The notes beneath the pieces are model-generated. The model had not been told where the DNA came from, did no database searches, and saw only the letters and a list, made by a program, of their open reading frames with translations. A stretch of 64,000 bases of DNA from Vandiemenella viatica (lineage: Eukaryota > Arthropoda > Insecta > Orthoptera > Morabidae). The position numbers and the translations under genes were made by a program. The DNA lies in NCBI GenBank assembly GCA_031002005.1, contig CM061919.1, positions 14,393,687 through 14,457,686 on the forward strand, written 5' to 3'. The first letter of the stretch is position 1; every line of letters starts with the position of its first letter. Positions 23,320-33,472 of this stretch are shown in pieces.

Positions 23320-24451
23320 TGTTCTTTTTACTTTGGATAGTATTGTGGGAGGCCTAATTTTACCAGCAGCTATTTTGTAAGGAATACCCCATGGATTGTT
23401 CGTGAGGTTTTCCCTCATGAAGACTTCCCAGCATTTTTGTTTTGTCTCTCTCATCGCGTCTTTGAAAATCTGCCCCTTCTGCCTGTAGTATTCAAGGAGG
23501 AAACTTCTATCTGCTGCCACATTCTCCTCACTCTTCTCATGTTTAGTCGTAGTTTTTGAAGTTTTTCTGTCCATATTTTGTCAGTGGGATCTACTATCTT
23601 TTTTAGTGGTATCGCCCGTTTCATGGCACTTTGTATTGCAGTTGTCAGCTCTCTTGCGGCTTTGTCTACATCGAAGTGGTTTTCTGGCAAATCTGGTGGA
23701 ATGAACACATTCCTTAATTTTCCCCATGCAGCTTTCTTGATGTTATATGCTGTTTTAATGTTTCTGTTGCCACTGCTTTCTTCTGTCTGCATTCTGCCCA
23801 GTTCATAGACAATCAAATTGTGATCACTTGTTGTCATGTTGTCAAGCACTCTCCAACCCCAAAGCAAATTCCCCGCATGAATGTTTGTAATTGTTACGTC
23901 GATATTTGTTCTTGTGCCAACACTGTTGCAGAAAGTAGGAGGATTATGTGCTTGGTTTCTAACCTCTAGACCCAATTTGATTAACAGTTCTTCTAGAAGT
24001 TGCCCTCTCCTGTCAGTCTTCTTGCTGTGCCAAAGAGCAGACTTTGCATTGACATCTGCTGCAATAACTAGTGGATAATTTCCCAGAGCTGCATCTATCT
24101 GCCGTATTCTATCTAAGTATGGGAAGATCTCATCACTATACTGGAAATACATGCTTACCATTATGAAGCTTCCCCATGCTGATCCTATCTCAGCACATAC
24201 TGTGTGTTCATCACATAACTGCGTAATTTTCGTAACTGTTATCTGTTTATTTAAAACAATTATTGCTACCATTCTGTTATTGCCCTCTGTGATTATTCGT
24301 GATGTTACAGGCATGTGTGGGATTTTGCTTTGCCAGGACTAAGGTTCTTGTAGACAAATAATATCTGATCTCAATTCCTCAGTCACCTTTCTGATTTCAT
24401 GTAGAACCACGGCGTTTCCTTTAGTATTCAGCTGAGTAACTTTTAACATAG
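23320..24451 (-). pseudogene. R1-type LINE endonuclease and linker
   Basis: From the Met at 24451 the peptide runs MLKVTQLNTKGNAVVLHEIR, then ELRSDIICLQEP, a stop near 24339, then from 24314 a 287-residue open frame: VCAEIGSAWGSFIMVSMYFQ, VIAADVNAKSALWHSKKTDR, NIDVTITNIHAG, MTTSDHNLIVYEL. QEP, ADVNAKS and SDHN are the catalytic signatures of the R1/LOA-type endonuclease. The frame then shifts at about 23450. The endonuclease is close to intact except for the stop after LQEP. Confidence 0.85.
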
Positions 24452-24474
24452 AATTTACGGGTGTCTTGTTATTG

Positions 24475-24805
24475 TTGACTATCTCCTCAGCTAATGTGGT
24501 GAGGAAAGATGTGCCGGGGCAGCTCTTTGGAGTGCGCTTATCCAGAAAATGTTCCATGGCACTAAGGCCATGGCAATGGTTGATTTGTGTGGACAGTGAT
24601 GTGACATCAATAGTTACCAGGATGGAGTTGGAAGGAAGTGGTGTGGGCATAGTGGATAGTTGGAAAAAGAAAGTGTTGTATGTCCTCGATGTGGGAGGGG
24701 AGCTGAGAGACCATAGGTTGTAGGTACTGGTTCACCAATGCAGAGATGCATTCTGTAGGAGATCCATAAGCCGCAACAATTGGATATCCCGGATTATACA
24801 TCTAT
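24475..24805 (-). pseudogene. Penelope-like RT, first half
   Basis: Minus-strand blocks are GYPIVAAYGSPTECISALVN and QYLQPMVSQLPSHIEDIQHF (24790-24680), then, after a frame change, LVTIDVTSLSTQINHCHGLS and AMEHFLDKRTPKSCPGTSFL (24620-24500), ending LAEEIV at about 24475. DVTSLYT is the conserved Penelope block, here DVTSLST. The reading continues as LKNNYFSFEG at 20935, on the other side of the R1-type insertion. Confidence 0.85.
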
Positions 24806-24998
24806 AATCTACAATTCACAATTACTCTGGGTGGCAGAGGGTGCTTAGCACTGATCCTAATTCAGTGCATTCCAATCCCGAACAGAACGAGGAAAGAAAG
24901 AATACATAAATTTATCACTACAGCACCTTATTTCTCGAATCTTATCCCTCCTGTTATTGCGACCTAAATAGGTTGACGGAAGAAGTATTTTGTTGCAC

Positions 24999-26815
24999 TC
25001 ATAAATTAAAGATTTTTCGAATATTCTCCAACAAATTCAAACATAATGACATCTTCTGTCCGCCCAACCCGCGCATCAGCTCTGTGACACTTATGTAAGG
25101 ACTGTAACTAGTGGTTATGAATCGAGCGGCTCTCCTCTGTACTTTCTCTAACGTGTCAATCAATCCCTTGCGATACGGATCCCAAGTTCCACAACAGTAT
25201 TCCAAATGTGGACGCTCTAGTGTTCCTTTGTATGAGCATTACAACTTCTCAAAATACAACCTATAAAATGTAGTTTAGAATTAGCTTTGCATACGATGGA
25301 AGTTATGTGTAAGTCCCATTTCATGTTACTTTGTACTGTTACGCCTAGATACTTCAGGGAATCTACTGTGCAAACAACTGAATTCTTAACTTTGTATTCA
25401 TGAGCAAACGGGGTCTTTTTATTACTTATTTGCATTTTCTTGCACTCCCCCACTCCAGGAGCTTTAATTGCTTTATGATACATACACTATCAACTGGATC
25501 CATCTCAAATTCTACATGCCGTGCAAAAGCGGGAATTTTTCTCCATGTTTTCGTCAGTGAAAGAATTTTTAAAATTCGGTGTTAAATACGGTAGCCTTGT
25601 AACGGCTGTCATCAACTTCCCAACTGTCTTGTAGTAGAACTGGCATATTGTTGTCACAACCACTAACTTTTATTACATATGACCAAAATTTCTTTGGGTT
25701 TTCGTTGAGGCTCTTGGAAATTGAGTTGTGTCTAAAGTCGTTAAAGGCCTCGCGCATCGCATTCTTAACATGTCCTCTTGTCTCGGCTAACTTTTGTAAA
25801 TCACTCCTATACATTGGTCTTCTTGAGCGTGCATGTATCTTCCTTTGCTTTTTAAGTAACCTTTTAACTTCACGTGTATACCACGGGGGATTATTCCCAT
25901 CTCTGATTGTCCTTTTCGGTATACACAAGTCCATACCTTCCCTGATTATATACATGAATTGAAGCCACATCTCTTCAACAAAGCCTCTTTCTTCAAAAAA
26001 GGTAATGTAATTATCCCTCAAAAACATTATTAAACTCTCCTTTAGGACCTTTCTGAACCTGTAAACAACCCTTTCTTTTTGCGCTTGGCTATTAATTTTA
26101 CTGTAGAAATTACAGCTTTATGATCACTTATTCCCATGGTGGTTGAAATGTCCGTGAATTATTCAGGCCTATTTGTAAAGAGAATATCTAAAATGTTTTC
26201 GTTATCGTTGTGGCACCACATTGGTTCAGTGACGAGCTGCTCAAGATTAAGATCTGAGAAACGGTCAAGAATAATTTCACAGGATGTTTTATCCCTGCCA
26301 TCAGTAACGTAGACGTAATTAATCCAGTCGGTATACGGAAAGTTGAAGTCGCCTTTTAGAATTATTGCATGATCCGTAAATTGATGAACTATATTACTTA
26401 CATTAGTTCTGAAGGCCTCAGCAATAGCTACATCTGCATTTGGTGGAGGATAGAAAGACCCTATTATTAGTTTTGTTCTAGCTACGTTTAGTCTAATCCA
26501 TAGGATATCACAGACTGTATTGATATTTATTTCGTTATACGACAGGTGTTTACTAATGGCTATAAATACACCACGCCCATTAGAATTCAACCTATCCTTA
26601 CAGAAAACATTCAAGCCATTGTTAAAAATTTCTGCTGAACTTATATCCGGTTTTAACCAGCTTTCAGTACCTAATACAATATCTGCTTCTGTGTTACTAA
26701 TAATGCTTTCAAGCTCAGGCTGCTTATTAAAAACACTTCTACAGTTAATAATGAGTACTTTTAACAGTCTAGACTGATTTACGCTACTCCTAACGTATGG
26801 TGCCAAATTTGATTG
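24999..26815 (-). pseudogene. Element A ORF2: endonuclease plus RT remnants
   Basis: The endonuclease is well kept (26806-26159): LLKVLIINCRSVFNKQPELE, IVLGTESWLKPD, IIGSFYPPPNA, ILKGDFNFPYTDW and LDILFTNRPE. NCRS, TESWL and GDFN are the catalytic landmarks. The linker follows at 26027-25569 (PPWYTREVKRLLKKQRKIHA, NPKKFWSYV). Then at about 25,565-25,484 it jumps to the thumb: VDSLKYLGVTVQSNMKWDLH (25370-25310) and MEYCCGTWDPYRKGLIDTLE (25205-25146). Roughly 250-300 residues of palm, including the DD box, are gone. Confidence 0.85.
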
Positions 26816-26968
26816 GTTGCCCGTAACTGTAATCCCAGTTTCGGGTCTTCCTCCCTCAGACTAAAAAATCTCCCAGTACACACCACACGGCCCCTACCAC
26901 CCATGTAACTGATTCATGTGTGTAGTGACTCGACCCCAGGGTGAAGATCTAGGAATCTGCAGTCATGA

Positions 26969-27802
26969 TTATCGCAGAAAACGCCACAGTCTCTGGTTTA
27001 GACCCTCAACTCGGCTCTGAACCAGAGGTCCACAGTTGGTTCTATCAACAATGCTGCAGATAGTTAACTCAGCCGAAATCTTGCAGTCATTAACCACAGA
27101 GCTCACCCTTTGAGCAAGCTGCTGGAAGGAAGAGAGGATACCCTCCGACCCAATGCAGCAAGCATCATTGTTGCCAACATGAGCTACAATCTGCAGCTGG
27201 CTACACCTCGTCCATTCAATGGCATTCGGTATCGCCTGTTCCACATCTTGGATCAGACCTCCCAGAATGCACAATGAATGGACATAGGACTTCATCCCTG
27301 ACCTATTCACCATGTCCCTAACGGGCTCGATGAAACGCCTATCATTGGAGCTACCTACCACTAAAATCCCCTTCTGTGGTTGCTCAGACCTTGAAGGCTG
27401 GGGTGCTGGCAACTCGCAGAATGACGATCGTGGATCTGAACCAGACTCAGACAACACATCAAACCTATTGGACAGTAGTACAAGCTTGCCCTCCTGGGTT
27501 TCAGATTTGTACGGCTGCCCCCGCATGCGGCATCGACGTCCGGGAACCACACGCCAGACACTGTCAGGTGACCGCCGCACAGATTCTAAAGTCTCATCCT
27601 GGACTGCAGGTACAATGATTGGTAGGGGAGAACCTGTGAGAGCACTAGCTTTATCAGGGTCACCCACATTACATCTGCTGCTGTCACTGTCACCTATGGC
27701 AGATTCCTGCCTTGTAACTTTCGTTAGCAAAGCTGCAAATTGAACGCGAAGATCAGCCACCTCAGCCTGCGTCTGCACACAGCAATCACAGTCCCTACAC
27801 AT
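26969..27802 (-). CDS. Element A ORF1: Cys-rich N-terminus and SGNH-hydrolase-like domain
   Basis: A 277-residue open frame. It begins MCRDCDCCVQTQAEVADLRV (Cys cluster and short coiled coil), has a polar middle, then KGILVVGSSNDRRFIEPVRD, LCILGGLIQDVEQAIPNAIE and LQIVAHVGNNDACC. The layout is that of the esterase-like ORF1 of some CR1-type LINEs, where SGNH block I is GDS and block III is GxND: here GDS has become GSS, so the general fold but perhaps not full catalysis remains. The frame ends about where block V (DxxH) should be. ORF1 proteins bind element RNA; an enzymatic role is unproven. Confidence 0.75.
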   Translation of the reverse strand: MCRDCDCCVQTQAEVADLRVQFAALLTKVTRQESAIGDSDSSRCNVGDPDKASALTGSPLPIIVPAVQDETLESVRRSPDSVWRVVPGRRCRMRGQPYKSETQEGKLVLLSNRFDVLSESGSDPRSSFCELPAPQPSRSEQPQKGILVVGSSNDRRFIEPVRDMVNRSGMKSYVHSLCILGGLIQDVEQAIPNAIEWTRCSQLQIVAHVGNNDACCIGSEGILSSFQQLAQRVSSVVNDCKISAELTICSIVDRTNCGPLVQSRVEGLNQRLWRFLR

Positions 27803-27914
27803 ATTACTTTCAAAACAAAAACTACGGATAGGATGAAAGATGAACTAACTGAGTGATCCAAATAAACTGTTCACTACTTACTAACAACTGCTATTCACGA
27901 CTTAAAAAAAACCT

Positions 27915-28075
27915 AAATTAACACAGAAGGCACTTCCTTGCGTAATGGTTGCCGAAGACCAACTGACTGCTGGCACTGTTAAACAAATAAGCAAAGATGG
28001 ATCAAACGCTATCTACACACTTTAAATTAAATTAAGACAGAAGGCACTTCCTCGCGTAACGGTTGCCAGGCTTAT
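27915..28075 (-). repeat. Element A 5' monomers (about 114 bp, 1.5-2 copies)
   Basis: CAGAAGGCACTTCCT followed by CGCGTAAYGGTTGCC-like sequence occurs at 27924 and 28038, 114 bp apart. On the minus strand TCAGTT (arthropod initiator-like) occurs at about 27963 (AGTCAGTTGG) and 27849 (CTCAGTTAG). Compare the thirteen 111-bp monomers of element B. Confidence 0.65.
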
Positions 28076-28232
28076 GAATTTTGAGAAGGAGGTAAAGTGT
28101 AGGTGTAGATCCAATTCTCTGTCCCCCTCTCTCTGTTCTCTGTTTGAATTTGCTCCCACCATGTTCCTGACTAACGGTCATTCCGTAAGACGGTTCTCCG
28201 AATGTTCTCCTGTTGACGAAGGGCCAAGTCTC

Positions 28233-28461
28233 TTTTTTTTTTTTTTTGCATAAAGTCTCTTAACAGTGAGGTCTTTAGAGATGGGAAAGGATAGAGGGCA
28301 AGGAATGGGAAGGAATTTGGCCATGGCCTTTTGAAGGAAGCATCCTGGAGTGATTTGGGAAACCATGGAAAACCCAAATCTGGATGCCCGGAGGGGATTC
28401 GAACCGCCGTCCTCTCGAATGCGAGGCCAGAACGCTAACTGTTACACCATCATGCTCGGAA
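28233..28461 (-). mobile_element. tRNA-derived SINE, full length, with target duplication
   Basis: Target duplication CAAGTCTC at 28225-28232 and 28462-28469. On the minus strand the B box GGTTCGAATCCC lies at 28411-28400, followed by the shared body (CATCCAGATTTGGGTTTTCC) and an A15 tail that appears as T15 at 28233-28247. It is inserted in the right inverted end of the Penelope-like element. Confidence 0.9.
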
Positions 28462-28579
28462 CAAGTCTCAAAATATGCATTGTTTTTCCTGTGTTTTGTG
28501 CTAATTTATGTGTTCACCCCATGATACCATCATCTTAGGTAAGTGGTGGTTCATTTCGCTATCCCTCTTTTTGTAAATC

Positions 28580-28613
28580 CATTTGCTAATTAGCTCCTAT
28601 TATTTCCTGGTAA
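28580..28613 (+). repeat. Target-site duplication of the Penelope composite, right copy
   Basis: The same 34-nt sequence as 19823-19856, two differences. Confidence 0.85.
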
Positions 28614-29153
28614 CCATATGTATATATTGTAACAATTAAATTATGGGTGCTAAGAAGTGATGTGGTTTAAGAGTTTAGGAGATACTATATTAGCCTCTTC
28701 TAATCAAATGCCAACCTCTCCTTCATGTGGTGAACCCATTTGCACGGGCGAGACTCTGGCAACTGAAAGATTTCCAGTATAAGGAGTCCCCCACCGCTTG
28801 TCAACAGCATCCAAAAGGAGGGTGGATGAGTGGGGAGTGGTCCAGGGTGCCCTTTTGTCCTTGGGGTTGGAAACGGCCCCCTAAAGGCGGATGAATCAGA
28901 AATGATCAATTGTGTGGGCATGCAGAATGACACAGGAAACCACTGCATTAAAGACCCAAATGGTATCCCAAGGCCATGTAATCCTCTCAAATTATGGCTT
29001 CTTACTGGGTAAAATATTCTGGAGGTAAAATAGTCCCCCAATCGGATCTCTGGGTGGAAACTGCTCAGGTAGGAATCATCAGATTGGATTGACAGATTGT
29101 ACAAGTCTGAGCATGGAATGTCAGAAGTCTGAATAGGGCACGTAGATTAGAAG

Positions 29154-32100
29154 CAGTGCTGGAAATTCGTTTAGAATTCCAGGCGTATTTGTTACGCCTA
29201 ACTTTCAGACTCAGGTGTAAAATGAAAATGTTAGGCGTAATTATATTATAATTATGAAAATACAGATATTATAGCTTACAACCTCCTCCAGCACAGTTTA
29301 AAACTGTAAATAGGCCCAGAAAAAATTAATATGATTTGCATGTGCCAATACATCATATACCAAAATTGTGAAATAATTTAACATGATTATTGATTTCATT
29401 GTACTATGACAGTAACTTTTGAATTTTACACAATGATCTTCAGAGGTTTAATTTCCAAATATTTTCGAATTTTTTCCCAATTCATTGACACAGGATTTTT
29501 CTTTTAAATACAAATATGTCAATATGTAAAATAAGAATTGTAAAATATTTTCCTTGAAGTAAAAATTCTAAGAATAATTTGATTTCACAGTTTCTGTGTA
29601 CAATTTATCGGCAAGATTGCAGAAACTAAAACATTCAGTTTATTGAATATATCATAGCTGAATAGTAAATGCAATGATTCTCCACTTTAAATATCAGGAA
29701 AAATGCCTTACGGCCTTACCTGAAGTACTGTGTCACTTCTTATCTAGGAATTCTGGTCTTTCAGGGTTCTGTGTGTTTTTCCACCAGTAAGCCACAGCTG
29801 GGTTGGGATCAAAATCATGCAGTGAAGGTCCATTCACTTTTATGAGTAATAAGTCATCTACATTTAGGGTATCCAAACAATATCGTTTCTCAGTTTTCAC
29901 GTTGTTCAACTCACTGAAACCTCGCTCACATATTGCAGTGGTGAATGGAAGCACATGGTAACATGAAATGATTTTTAATAAATTTGGATATTGGTTGTCT
30001 TCACTATTTTCTCTATATACTCTGTTCCAAAGCTGACGACTTGATAGCCCATATTTTCCAGCGCAGAAATTCATCAGAAGCTTGTTCTTTGCTTATGGTC
30101 ACTGCTGCAGGTAAATCCTTGAGGACTTCTTCAAACTCCTCTACTCCATAATTTAATATATCCTCATTTGGAATGTTAATTGCATCAAAACTGTCTATAT
30201 TTTTAAACATGCAATTAGTTCGAAGATCTTCGAAACGTTTTGTTAATCCTGTTAAGAAATTTCTGATTATATCTTCGTGATCACGTAAAAATTTCTGCAG
30301 ACCCTCTTTATTCAATTTTATGCTTTTATATTCACAAGTACCAGTACCCAAGTTACAGTCCTTATCAAATTGAGACAGAGTTGCTCCATTGGCAGCAATT
30401 AAATTTTTCAGTTTCATTTCGCAGATTGTAAGTTCAGACATCACTTTCTCACTGTTCACCTTGTCATATTGAATATTTTTGGAAAATGTTGACAAAACAT
30501 CAGTTACATCAATCAGAAAGCTTAAAAATCTCATGAACCACACTGATTTTAAAGTTCTTAAGTAGTTCGTCACTTTTGCTTGAAAGATTTTATTGTAGTT
30601 TTTATCAGCACAGAAGCTTTTAAAATAGGAAACAGTGACTGTAAAATTCCTGAGCAATGGTTTTAAAGCTCAGAAACCCACCTGGTGGATATGATAGACA
30701 GGTGGTTAACGACTGATTCCTCCAATGCTTCATCCAAATCTTTAAATTGTTTCTTATGCTTTGGACTTTTAGATGAGCAGTACAATGCACCGATATAATA
30801 TTCCTGCACACGTTGTGCAATTTTGCAATCACACCATTGCTAACACCCATATTAACACTTGCCCCATCTAGACAGACATCTACAAGTTTATCTTTCCAAG
30901 AATCACCATCAAATGTTTCATTTAAAGTGTCCAAAATGCATTCGAATATACTTTTAGCTGATCTGTCACTTAATGGCTTTAATTTTAAGGAATCTTCTCG
31001 TTCCTGCCCTTCTTTAACAGATTCTACGTATATGATTTCACATTCAATTGCACCCTTATCAGTTGATCCATCATACATAATTGATATATAGTCACTACTT
31101 TGATTGATATATGTGTAATTGGATACGTGAATTTGCTGCTATATTACTGATGAAGAGTACACGGCTTGTCATTTCTGTATGTTGAACCAATTTCGACACC
31201 GTTTTTTTTCTTGTAACTCTAACAAACATGGGTAATCTGTGAACACAAAGTTGCCTTTTGCAACGAAGTAAGCAGTATTAAATAAAACACATATTTTTTG
31301 GTGTACTTTGTCACTCATGGCACTCAACGTAAGAGCTAACGGTGTCTGTAATGAATTTTTTTTCGCCACATCTGCCACACATGAATTCTGATGGACTTCA
31401 CTTTTGTCATATTTTTTAACTGTTTCTTATCTAGATATAACCTTTGCATTTACGAAACTCGTTAAAGATGAATTCGCAAACTGCCTATAAACGACGCATA
31501 ACATACTATTTTCGCTGCCTTGTTCTGCTGATAACCAAGGAAAACTTTTTTGCCACTTACTTAATGTGTGTTTACCCACGTAATTAGTTGTCGATGTACA
31601 GGTGGTAACAGCAGGCATAGTAGCTGATAAATTTTGAAATGTTTTTGATCATTGTTGACCTCCTGGATTCCGTGAAGATGAAGCAGGCCTACTGGTAGTA
31701 GCCGAAGGGCCTGATGATTTGTCAGCAGCTGATGTTTCTTCATTTTCTGGCAGTCCTCGTTTATCAGTACTTGTAACACGTCTACCACCCATACTTGTCT
31801 TTACAAATGGTATAAAGTCAGTAATTTTACGAGACATCTTTAGATCCTTTCTTAAGCGAATAACAGAGAAGAGTAATGCACGCGCTAAAATTGTTTTTTT
31901 TTTTTTTTTTTTTAACTTCGCGGTGCTTCCCCCTACAATGTTGCCACTTCTGAACTTCAGAAATGTATTATTGGAAACATTGAAATAGATCAAAACGACA
32001 AGAATTGAAATTAATTATTAGAATTTAACATAGAACACGCAAAACTGAAAACAAGTTCTGAAATGTAATTTTTTAAGTTTTGATGATTAGGAGTATTTTC

Positions 32101-32183
32101 TACGCCTTTGACGGAGATTGCAGGCTTAAAACAAAAATATTCAGGCATAATTACGCCTAACTCCCGGTCAATTTCGAGCACTG
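29154..32183 (-). mobile_element. hAT DNA transposon, 3,030 bp, with 8-bp target duplication
   Basis: The 8-bp target duplication ATTAGAAG is exact (29146-29153 and 32184-32191). The terminal inverted repeats start CAGTGCTGGAAATT and CAGTGCTCGAAATT (right end reversed). Subterminal AGGCGTA/TACGCCT motifs occur several times inside both ends (29189-29255 and 32100-32161), probable transposase sites. The transposase is on the minus strand. The insertion splits the endonuclease of an RTE LINE. Confidence 0.95.
29733..31837 (-). pseudogene. hAT transposase (ZNF862/KIAA1586-like group), frameshifted
   Basis: Start Met at 31837 (MSRKITDFIPFVKTSMGGRR). Then a zinc-finger-like N-terminal part (31618-31427), VADVAKKNSLQTPLALTLSA (31380-31320), the catalytic block YDGSTDKGAIECEIIYVES at 31075-31020 with the first catalytic Asp, CLDGASVNMGVSNGVIAKLH (30880-30820), a long alpha-helical part (30657-30013) with RNFLTGLTKRFEDL, and the C-terminal dimerisation block AICERGFSELNNVKTEKRYC at 29940-29880. 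The frame changes at least three times and is broken by stops near 31645, 31425 and 31165. Group assignment is from memory of related domesticated genes. Confidence 0.85.
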
Positions 32184-33472
32184 ATTAGAAGACTTAAAAA
32201 GGGAGGTGGAACGACTTAAGTTAGATGTTGTTGGGATTAGTGATATTAAATGGGAAGACACACAGAACTTCTGGTCTGGGGAACATAAGATAATTGGCAC
32301 ACAAGCTGTCAATAGGGTCACTGGTGTAGGATTTGAAATAGAGTAGAGAAACGGGTTAGGTATTGTGAACAGTTTGGTGACAGAATTGTTTTGATGAGGT
32401 CAGAAACTAAGCCTGCCTCAATCACATTAGTAGAAGTGTGCATGCCAACATCACAGGAAGATGATGAATAAATTGAGAAAATATACACTGAAATTGAAGA
32501 ATTAATCCAATATGGGAAGGGGGAGGAAAATCAAACAATCATGGGTGTTTGGAAACATCCATGGGATACAGGCAGATATCAGCTAGATTATATCATGGTC
32601 AAATAGAGATTCAGAAATCAAGTTCTAGACTGTAAAGCATACCCAGGAGCAGACGTAGACTCTGACCATAATGTGTTTGTTATGAAGTGCAGGCTGAAAT
32701 TCAAGAGAATAAAGAAGTAATACAAGAATAACATACTAGAAGTGAATACATTGAAGCAATCTATCATGAGAAATTTTTTTGCAAAAATGGTAGATGGTAA
32801 GAAGTAATTGAAAGCAATAAAGAAAGTGAAAGAAATATTTGAATATGACATAAGTGTTCAAGGACGAATCATCTGTAGGCTACGATTTGCTGGTGATATT
32901 ATCTTGTTAGCAGAACAGCTTGAAAATATTTACAAGTTGCTGAATATCATGCACAAAATACTGAAGGAAGGTTTTGGACTAAATGTAAACCAAAACAAAC
33001 AAAAGTGATTAAATGTAGCAGAAAAGATACCAATAATATAGATTAAATATAAAAATAGAGTTGGATGTGAATTTTGCTTCTTAGGAAGTAAATATAAAAC
33101 TGATGACTGAAGCAGGAATGATGTTAAAAGCAGAATAACACTGGCAAAAAAGCCTTCATGACTAAGAGAAACAGTTTAGTTTCAAATATTGATCTTGGAC
33201 TCAGAAAGAACTTTTGAAACTACGTGTGGAGCACAGTATTTTATGGCAGTGAAACATTGGCTTTAGGAATATCAAAAAGAAGGAAAATTGAAGCATTTGA
33301 AATGTGGTGCTATGCTAAAAATTAAGTGGACAGATGAAGTATGAAACCAACAATTTTGGAATTGATGGGTGAGGAAAGAAGTTTGTGGAAGAGTCTTACA
33401 GAAAAAAGATACAGGATGTTAGGTCATATTATTCAGGATTGTTTAACTTTTAAGAGGAGGGAACAGACAAAG

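Larger units (their letters stand above)
20936..24472 (-). mobile_element. R1-type LINE inserted in the Penelope-like element, 5'-truncated
   Basis: It starts just upstream of the endonuclease Met at 24451 and so lacks ORF1. It runs through endonuclease and RT to a 3' region ending in a (TAAA)n-like tail on the minus strand at 20936-20972. The tail abuts Penelope sequence that is contiguous with 24475 in coding terms, which defines the insertion. The 3' region includes an ACT/ATT-rich microsatellite (21127-21255). Confidence 0.8.
24815..28075 (-). mobile_element. CR1-like LINE, element A
   Basis: Minus-strand order: 5' region with two copies of a ~114-bp monomer (27924 and 28038 anchors), ORF1 with a Cys-rich start and SGNH-hydrolase-like domain, ORF2 endonuclease, RT linker, then a jump to the RT thumb and C-terminus. 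The RT palm is deleted. It interrupts the Penelope-like element, so it is younger than that. Exact ends are approximate; I find no clear target duplication. Confidence 0.85.
19857..28579 (-). mobile_element. Penelope-like element with inverted ends, invaded by two LINEs and a SINE
   Basis: The ends are inverted copies: 19866-20110 and the reverse complement of 28125-28570 share GATAGYGAAATGAACCACCA, CTTACCT, a TTTGGCCCTTCGTCAACAGG stretch, a GCAAATTCAAACAGAG stretch and GAGAATTGGATCTA. A 34-nt direct repeat flanks both ends. The RT lies on the minus strand in two parts, 24805-24475 and 20935-20420. Between them sits an R1-type LINE; between 24.81 and 28.08 kb sits CR1-like element A; a SINE lies in the right end. 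Without these the element is about 1.7 kb, so its N-terminal coding part is also deleted. Confidence 0.85.

Noticed and set aside
27312..27743. 143-codon plus-strand open frame
   Set aside because: Antisense to element A ORF1, whose minus-strand frame is longer and has recognisable SGNH-like blocks.
31719..31988. 89-codon plus-strand open frame
   Set aside because: Antisense to the start of the hAT transposase; its Phe run is a poly-T tract.
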